Below are positions 7,004 to 11,025 of a stretch of 11,025 nucleotides of DNA, piece by piece. The position numbers were made by a program, and so were the translations under genes. The notes below the pieces were generated by a model, which saw nothing but the letters and a program-made list of their open reading frames with translations, did not search any database and was not told the DNA's origin. This DNA comes from Chloroflexota bacterium (GTDB lineage: Bacteria; Chloroflexota; Anaerolineae; Caldilineales; Caldilineaceae): assembly GCA_003577005.1 (NCBI GenBank), contig QEUW01000264.1:1-11025 (forward strand), read 5' to 3'. Positions within the stretch are counted from its first letter, which is position 1, and every line of letters starts with the position of its first letter.

Positions 7004-7900
7004 CTACCCCTTAATCCCCGTCAATGCGATCCCCTCGATAAAGGTGCGCTGGGTCAGAAAAAAGAGCACGACGGTGGGAATCATGGTCAGCGCCGAGGCG
7101 GCCATCATCAACTGCCACTGGGCGCCATACATATTTTGGAACATCTTGAGACCGAGCGAGATGGTCCACTGTTGCTGATCGGTGAGATAGATAAGCGGGC
7201 CAAGAAAGTCGCGATAGGTGGCGACAAAGGTAAACAGGGCCACCGTCGCCAACGCCGGTTTGAGCAGCGGCACCATGATCCGCCCAAAGATGCCCAGCTC
7301 GCTGGCGCCGTCGATGCGGGCGGCGTCGCTCAACTCGTTGGGGATGGTCATAAAGAACTGGCGCAGGAGAAAGACATAGAGCGCATTGCCAAAAAAGGCC
7401 GGGATCACCAACGGCAGATAGGTGCCGACCCACCCCAGGTCGCGAAAGATGATATAGAGCGGGATCATCGTCACCTGCGCCGGCAGCATGATGGTGCTCA
7501 GATAGGCGAGAAAGACAATATCGCGCCCCGGCCAGCGGACGCGGGCAAAACCGTAGGCAATCAGCGCACACGAAACGACCGTCCCGATGATCGTCAGACC
7601 AGAAACGATAAGCGTGTTGCGGATATACAGCCAAAAGGGAATATAGGTGGTCGAAGCCAGAAAATTCTGCCACTGGGGCGTGCGCGGGTACCACGTAGGT
7701 GGAAAGAGAAAGATTTCCGTATCGGTCTTGAGCGCAGTGGCGACCATCCAATAAAGCGGGAAGACAAAGACCAGCGCCAGCGCCGTGCAAAGGACGTAGG
7801 CGATGCTCTGCGCCAGACGATCCTTGGTGCTGCGCCGCTGTCTCCAGTTGACACTAGCAGGCGCCCTTTGTACAGAAGAAAGAGAAGTTTGTGCGCTCAT
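7004..7900 (-). CDS. ABC sugar transporter permease, MalG-like (CUT1 family)
   Basis: This 298-residue inner-membrane protein has a basic cytosolic N-terminus (residues 1-30) and a first membrane segment at about 32-57. Further hydrophobic segments lie at about 92-118, 128-152, 158-182, 215-240 and 262-284, giving the six expected of a MalG-type subunit. The EAA loop that docks the ATPase reads ELSDAARIDGASELGIFGRI (189-208), followed by MVPLLKP. The end GIALTGIKG is typical of this family. The start at 7900 has a weak GGGA about 5 bases upstream. With the partner permease and the binding protein it forms a carbohydrate importer. No ATPase gene lies in the window, so a shared MsmX-type ATPase encoded elsewhere is likely. 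The substrate is inferred from nanE and the kinase: an amino sugar or sialic-acid-like compound. Confidence 0.93.
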   Translation of the reverse strand: MSAQTSLSSVQRAPASVNWRQRRSTKDRLAQSIAYVLCTALALVFVFPLYWMVATALKTDTEIFLFPPTWYPRTPQWQNFLASTTYIPFWLYIRNTLIVSGLTIIGTVVSCALIAYGFARVRWPGRDIVFLAYLSTIMLPAQVTMIPLYIIFRDLGWVGTYLPLVIPAFFGNALYVFLLRQFFMTIPNELSDAARIDGASELGIFGRIMVPLLKPALATVALFTFVATYRDFLGPLIYLTDQQQWTISLGLKMFQNMYGAQWQLMMAASALTMIPTVVLFFLTQRTFIEGIALTGIKG

Positions 7901-7921
7901 AGTCCCGTAGAGATCAGACTC

Positions 7922-7963
7922 GTTAACAATTGACCATTGACAGTTGACAATTGACCATTGTTA
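7922..7963. repeat. Six tandem seven-base repeats, consensus RTTGACM
   Basis: Six heptamers cover 42 bases. The middle units are ATTGACC, ATTGACA, GTTGACA and ATTGACC; the two end units (GTTAACA, ATTGTTA) have drifted. The tract fills most of the 65-base spacer between the two permease genes, ending 2 bases from the stop codon of the first. It has the same unit length and unit number as the 6955-6996 tract but another sequence. Confidence 0.8.
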
Positions 7964-7965
7964 CG

Positions 7966-8865
7966 TCATTCCTCCGAACGATAGTAGACCCACCCTGATG
8001 TGCGGAAGAGCACGACTGTGGCCACCAGCACGATTAGAAAGAGAATCCACGCCTGGGCGCTGGCGTAGCCCATCTTGAACTGTTGAAAAGCAGACTGGTA
8101 AAGGTACATGGCATAGAAGAGCAACGAGTTGGCCGGCCCACCCGCCGAGCCTTCCCGCGTGGCCGTCATGACCCAGGCCTCGGTAAAGTACTGGAAGTAG
8201 CCAATGACGTTGATGATCAGCGTATAGAAGATCACCGGACTGATCATGGGCAGCGTGATATGCCAGGTCTTGCGCAGCGCATTGGCGCCATCCAGCTCGG
8301 CAGATTCGAGCAACGAGACCGGCACATCACGCAGCCCGGCCAGGTAGATCAAAATGGTGTTGCCGCCAAACCACATTCCCATAAAGATCATCGAGGGTTT
8401 GGTGTATCGAGGGTCGGTCAAGAAGCCAATGGGGGGCCCACCAAAGAATTGGATAATCGAGCTGAGGATGCCATACTGCCCATTGAAGAGCCACAACCAG
8501 ACAATGGTCGCCGCCACCACCGGTGTGATCGACGGCAGATAGAAGATGGTCCGGTAAATGGCCAACCCACGGATACGCGTGTTGAGCAACAAAGCTACCA
8601 AAAAGTTAAAAACCAGGTGGATCGGCAGACCGATCAACACCATGTAGAGCGTGTTGCGCGTGGCAATGCCAAAGACCCGGTCGTCGAGCAGCACGCGATA
8701 ATTGTCCAGCCCGATAAAATAGGGCGGGCGCAGGACATCATAATCGGTGAAGCTATAATAGAGCGACTGGAAGATCGGCCACAGGGCAAAGATCAAAAAC
8801 CCGACAATCGCCGGGGAGATAAAGGCCAAGCCGATAGCCAGCGAACGAACTTGTGTGCGGTTCAT
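7966..8865 (-). CDS. ABC sugar transporter permease, MalF/UgpA-like (CUT1 family)
   Basis: This 299-residue inner-membrane protein has hydrophobic segments at about 8-36 (a membrane anchor opening with RSLAIGLAFISPAIVGFLIF), 71-97, 105-128, 157-178, 208-228 and 270-287. The periplasm-facing loop YYSFTDYDVLRPPYFIGLDN (36-55) is the usual UgpA/MalF-type signature. The EAA loop for the ATPase is LLESAELDGANALRKTWHIT (185-204), followed by LPMISP. It is the first of the two permeases after the binding-protein gene and should pair with the 7900-7004 product. The start at 8865 opens with MNRTQ; no good Shine-Dalgarno is visible before it, and the upstream spacer is occupied by a heptamer-like tract, so translation may depend on coupling or be weak. 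Confidence 0.93.
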   Translation of the reverse strand: MNRTQVRSLAIGLAFISPAIVGFLIFALWPIFQSLYYSFTDYDVLRPPYFIGLDNYRVLLDDRVFGIATRNTLYMVLIGLPIHLVFNFLVALLLNTRIRGLAIYRTIFYLPSITPVVAATIVWLWLFNGQYGILSSIIQFFGGPPIGFLTDPRYTKPSMIFMGMWFGGNTILIYLAGLRDVPVSLLESAELDGANALRKTWHITLPMISPVIFYTLIINVIGYFQYFTEAWVMTATREGSAGGPANSLLFYAMYLYQSAFQQFKMGYASAQAWILFLIVLVATVVLFRTSGWVYYRSEE

Positions 8866-8883
8866 GGTCGAGAGATGAAAACC

Positions 8884-8939
8884 GGAGATTAGAAATCAGA
8901 AACCAAAGAGCAAACGCAATCTCTGGTCTCTGATCGCCA
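8884..8939. repeat. Degenerate seven-base repeat tract (AGAAAYC / RTCTCTG units)
   Basis: The 78-base spacer between the binding-protein gene and the first permease gene can be cut into about eight heptamers. These include AGAAATC and AGAAACC at 8891-8904, and ATCTCTG and GTCTCTG at 8919-8932. The left half is purine-rich and the right half is richer in pyrimidines, so the tract is also a loose inverted repeat. Unit conservation is weaker than in the other two tracts; the shared period is the main support. Confidence 0.5.
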
Positions 8940-8943
8940 GGCT

Positions 8944-10314
8944 CTATCTTTGCAGGCGCTCCATCTGCGTATCCAACTCCTGCTGCACTTCTTCTGTCAC
9001 CCGGTCGAGCACTTCTTGGGCCGAGGTTTCGCCGGCAAAGACGCTCGTTTCGGCCTCGCCCAGGCGGGTGAAGAGGAAATCGTTGACCGGGATCTTGTCC
9101 GGGCCAAAGGCGTTTTCGCCATTGAGGAGTTGCACGGCCAGCGCAAAGCCAGGTTCGCTGGTAAAGCGTTCTTCGCTCGCCGGCGCAACCTTGGGCGGGA
9201 TGTTGAAGATGTTGTAGCAGAACTCGCCCATGATCTCGTCCTGGCTGACAAACTTGATAAACTCCCACGAGGCGTCAGGCGTCTTGGCGCCGGTGGGAAT
9301 GGTGAAGACGCTGCCGCCAAAGGTGGTGCAGTTAGCGCGGCCACCCTCGGGCGGCGGGGCCGGCATCATGCGGATCTCCAGGTCAGGCGCAAAGCGGCGG
9401 TTGAATTGGATAAACCACTCGCCCACCTGCTTCATGGCCTCTTTACCGGCAAAGAGCGGATTCTGCGTGCTCATGTAGTCGCCAAACCCGCTCTGGAAGG
9501 CCGCCACACGCCCGGGATCGAGCCGCTCGCGGTAGCTGGCCATCCAGTCCAACGCGGCGACGATTCGCTCGTCGTTGGCCGTGATCTGCCCGCTCGACTC
9601 GTCATAGAATTGCCCGCCAAAGACGCGCCCCCACCAGTAGAGCGATTCGGGTAGCAGGCCCACGCGCTCGATGGTGCCGTCACTGCCTATCACTTCGAGC
9701 GCCTGCGCTGCTGCATCGAGTTCATCCAGCGCCTGGGGTGGATTGTCGGCGTCGAGCCCCACTTCCGTCATCAGGTCGGGGCGGTAGGCGATGACATTGG
9801 AATTCGAGGTAATCATCAGGCCCCACAGCTCGCCGTTCCAATGCCAGGCATCCCACAACTGCGGGAAATAGCCCTCGCCGGTGACGCCGTCGCGTTCGGC
9901 GTAGCTGGTGACCGGCTGCAACCCGTTGCGGGCGGCCATCGAGACAAGCTGGTGCAGCCATACCGCCGAGACCACATCGGGCGGGTTGCCACCGGCAATG
10001 GCCGTCAACACTTTGTCGTATTGGCCAAAGACCGTGGTCATATTGACATAGATCTCATCCTGGTTGGCCTCGTTGAAGGCATCAACCTGCCGTTGCAGTT
10101 CGTCAAACTCAAAGCCGCTCCAGCCGGTCCAGTAATTGAGAAAGGTCTGTTCGCCGGCTGCTTGCTGCTGGGCGCCGGCCTCTCCGGCGCCGGGGGCTGG
10201 CGCACCAGGCACTGCCGGGGCGACACAGGCGGCCAGTGCCGTTGCGGCGATGCCCGCTCCACTCATGCGCAAGAAGGAACGGCGGGAAAATGACTTGGGT
10301 AAGCGCTGCTCCAT
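8944..10314 (-). CDS. ABC transporter sugar-binding lipoprotein (family 1 extracellular binding protein), Tat-exported
   Basis: This 456-residue protein begins with a twin-arginine signal (SRRSFLR, residues 10-16), a hydrophobic stretch (about 18-29) and a lipobox LAAC with Cys30 as the lipid-anchor site. A flexible Ala/Pro/Gly linker follows (31-55). The mature part shows family 1 binding-protein features: LNYWTGWSGFEFDELQRQVDAFNEAN (split as LNYWTGWSGF and the helix after it), AIAGGNPPDVV, NSNVIAYRPDLMTEVGL, and TIPTGAKTPDASWEFIKFVS near the C-terminal third. It captures the sugar outside the membrane and passes it to the two permeases downstream. Folding before export through Tat is common for such proteins in Chloroflexota. 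It is the first gene of the operon, with a strong ribosome site (AAAGGAG, 10328-10322) 7 bases before the ATG and a sigma70-like promoter about 125 bases upstream. The sugar cannot be read from its sequence. Confidence 0.93.
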   Translation of the reverse strand: MEQRLPKSFSRRSFLRMSGAGIAATALAACVAPAVPGAPAPGAGEAGAQQQAAGEQTFLNYWTGWSGFEFDELQRQVDAFNEANQDEIYVNMTTVFGQYDKVLTAIAGGNPPDVVSAVWLHQLVSMAARNGLQPVTSYAERDGVTGEGYFPQLWDAWHWNGELWGLMITSNSNVIAYRPDLMTEVGLDADNPPQALDELDAAAQALEVIGSDGTIERVGLLPESLYWWGRVFGGQFYDESSGQITANDERIVAALDWMASYRERLDPGRVAAFQSGFGDYMSTQNPLFAGKEAMKQVGEWFIQFNRRFAPDLEIRMMPAPPPEGGRANCTTFGGSVFTIPTGAKTPDASWEFIKFVSQDEIMGEFCYNIFNIPPKVAPASEERFTSEPGFALAVQLLNGENAFGPDKIPVNDFLFTRLGEAETSVFAGETSAQEVLDRVTEEVQQELDTQMERLQR

Positions 10315-10378
10315 AGGTCAACTCCTTTTGGGAAGACTAATAAAAGTACAACGGTGACCGCGGTTTGTCTGATAGAGA

Positions 10379-10429
10379 ATGCTGGATAGTGTGGCAGGCG
10401 CCAGGGACGAAGACCGCCACACGAAGCAT
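10379..10429 (-). promoter_or_regulatory. Leader hairpin upstream of the binding-protein gene
   Basis: In the untranslated leader of the operon, GCCACAC (10416-10422) pairs with GTGTGGC (10389-10395), and AGCAT (10425-10429) pairs with ATGCT (10379-10383) outside a small internal loop. This gives a two-part stem with a loop of about 20 bases. It could be a transcript-stabilising or attenuating structure. No riboswitch class is recognised. Confidence 0.4.
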
Positions 10430-10440
10430 CAACAGCTACA

Positions 10441-10469
10441 AGTTTAGGAGAGATTGCCCGCTTTGTCAA
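10441..10469 (-). promoter_or_regulatory. Sigma70-like promoter of the ABC/nanE operon
   Basis: Reading the minus strand, a perfect -35 TTGACA (10469-10464) is followed after exactly 17 bases by TAAACT (10446-10441), which matches the -10 consensus at 4 of 6. Transcription would begin near 10434, giving a leader of about 120 bases. The -35 box is overlapped by the perfect palindrome TCAATTGA (10466-10473), a possible operator half or whole. Confidence 0.6.
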
Positions 10470-10777
10470 TTGAGGTATAGCCGGGGTTTGGGCTTCGCAA
10501 AGGCGGGAAATGGATGAGAACCGCGGATTTCCAGAAAGACACGGATCTGTCCTGGAGCAACGAGAATCAGCGTCTTTCTGAAAATCCGCGGTTCTTGGAT
10601 ATACTTTTGAGCAGCCTTGGCCACAGTCTGGGCTCGCAAAAGCCGGGCCTTCTCGCCTGGGGCAAGGTCGCTGCCGATTTGACCCGGGAATCGCTGTTGC
10701 CATAGGCGAAATTTATCCGTTCCCTCGACCCGTATGTTACACTCGTTTAAGCAGTGCGCCAGAGTCACAGCGGTCAT
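10466..10777 (-). pseudogene. Doubtful short ORF or gene remnant interrupted by an inverted repeat
   Basis: From ATG 10777 the minus strand is open for 103 residues. The first about 60 (with GTDKFRLWQQRFPGQIG and GEKARLLRAQTVAKAAQKY) have a plausible protein composition. The remainder is translated from the palindromic element at 10517-10595 and the promoter region, so it is unlikely to be native. There is no Shine-Dalgarno, and I recognise no family. It may be the remains of a gene whose 3' end was replaced by the inverted-repeat element, or a chance frame. Confidence 0.2.
10517..10595. repeat. Near-perfect 24-bp inverted repeat with 31-base centre
   Basis: The left arm at 10517-10540 (beginning AGAACCGCGGATTT) and the right arm at 10572-10595 (ending AATCCGCGGTTCT) match as inverted copies at 23 of 24 positions. 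The centre (10541-10571) shows no strong structure and no transposase. The element lies between the minus-strand operon promoter and the plus-strand xdhC-like gene. It may be a small non-autonomous mobile element, a dispersed palindromic repeat, or a two-way transcription barrier. No target-site duplication is evident next to the arms. Confidence 0.75.
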
Positions 10778-10871
10778 GAGCGGATAGTCATTGCGATCCG
10801 AACAGCAACTGCCAGGGTGGAATCCGCACGCCAATGGCCGACACATTCACCCACAAAAACAAGAGGTTCGT

Positions 10872-11025
10872 ATGTCTGCACTATTCGATACGCTTACCGA
10901 AGCCATAAAAACAGGCAAACTGGTCGCGGTAGCGACGGTCATCGCAGGGCCTGGCCTTGGCGCCAAGATGCTCGTGTGGCCCAATGGGGAGACGCTAGGC
11001 AGCCTGGGGAATCCAGGGTTGGATA
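10872..11025 (+). CDS. XdhC/CoxI family protein, N-terminal part (cut by the window end)
   Basis: Fifty-one codons are visible from ATG 10872, preceded by AAGAGG (10861-10866) at 5 bases. The start reads MSALFDTLTEAIKTGKLVAV, then ATVIAGPGLGAKMLVWPNGE and TLGSLGNPGLD. This matches the N-terminal XdhC_CoxI domain: a short helix, an 'A-x-x-x-V' strand, then 'GAKMLV..(D/N)G..xGSLG'. Family proteins help insert or sulfurate the molybdenum cofactor of xanthine dehydrogenase and CO dehydrogenase type enzymes. No molybdenum hydroxylase gene is in view; it may lie to the right. Transcription is divergent from the sugar operon. The ORF is too short here to be seen as a full gene, but the motif order is convincing. 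Confidence 0.78.
   Translation, partial: MSALFDTLTEAIKTGKLVAVATVIAGPGLGAKMLVWPNGETLGSLGNPGLD

Larger units (their letters stand above)
10315..10871. other. Divergent intergenic region between the ABC operon and the xdhC-like gene
   Basis: This stretch of about 560 bases contains, from left to right: the ribosome site of the binding-protein gene (10322-10328); an 8-bp palindrome ACCGCGGT (10357-10364); a leader hairpin (10379-10429); the operon promoter (10441-10469); a large inverted repeat (10517-10595); and a doubtful ORF on the minus strand up to about 10777. From about 10780 to 10860 I see no feature. Just before the xdhC-like ATG is an AAGAGG ribosome site (10861-10866). Confidence 0.7.

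Noticed and set aside
5272..7014. Long 580-residue open frame on the plus strand
   Set aside because: It lies antisense to the oxidoreductase and nanE genes, which have complete family motifs. Its low-complexity, Arg/Gly/His-rich translation is typical of a shadow frame in GC-rich DNA.
6644..7933. 429-residue open frame on the plus strand
   Set aside because: Antisense to nanE and the permease genes; its composition (many Arg, Gln, Asp, Lys, His) reflects reversed membrane-protein codons, not a protein.
10735..10743. Extended -10-like TGTTACACT upstream of the xdhC-like gene
   Set aside because: Only 4 of 6 match the -10 consensus and no acceptable -35 lies at the right distance, so it was not listed as a promoter.

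Overview
The window looks like part of a Chloroflexota chromosome, perhaps Caldilineae or Anaerolineae. This rests on GC-rich coding sequence, a Tat-exported sugar-binding lipoprotein, an exported micro-protein with an FLPLI motif like those in secreted Chloroflexota proteins, and seven-base repeat tracts between operon genes. The taxonomic call is inference; no rRNA or marker gene is present.

Left edge, plus strand: the 3' part of an opine (octopine/nopaline-type) dehydrogenase gene (2-919), then a 58-residue secreted peptide gene (1022-1198). A long hairpin (1230-1269) separates these from the convergent minus-strand cluster.

Main body, minus strand, read from right to left: a sugar-binding lipoprotein (10314-8944), two CUT1-type ABC permeases (8865-7966 and 7900-7004), an N-acetylmannosamine-6-phosphate 2-epimerase NanE (6870-6151), a Gfo/Idh/MocA oxidoreductase (6087-5101), a ROK sugar kinase (5098-4160), the 3' remnant of a SAM-dependent methyltransferase (about 4176-3763), and an EIIA-HPr-enzyme I fusion of the DhaM type with a complete enzyme I (3766-1268). 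A TTGACA-17-TAAACT promoter (10469-10441) with a hairpin-containing leader stands upstream. The likely pathway is ABC uptake of an amino sugar or sialic-acid-like compound, oxidation or reduction by the Gfo/Idh enzyme, phosphorylation by the ROK kinase, and NanE epimerisation to GlcNAc-6-phosphate. No NanA lyase, ABC ATPase, DhaK or DhaL is present in the window.

Right edge: the divergent spacer of about 560 bases holds the operon promoter, a near-perfect 24-bp inverted repeat (10517-10595) and a doubtful ORF remnant. It is followed by the 5' end of an XdhC/CoxI-family gene on the plus strand (10872 to the window end).

The most unusual points are: the self-contained three-module phosphorelay protein at the end of an ABC operon with no PTS permease; the methyltransferase relic, whose stop overlaps the phosphorelay start as ATGA; three operon spacers carrying seven-base-period repeats of different consensus; and the ROK kinase with the sugar-binding Glu of ExGH changed to Ala.
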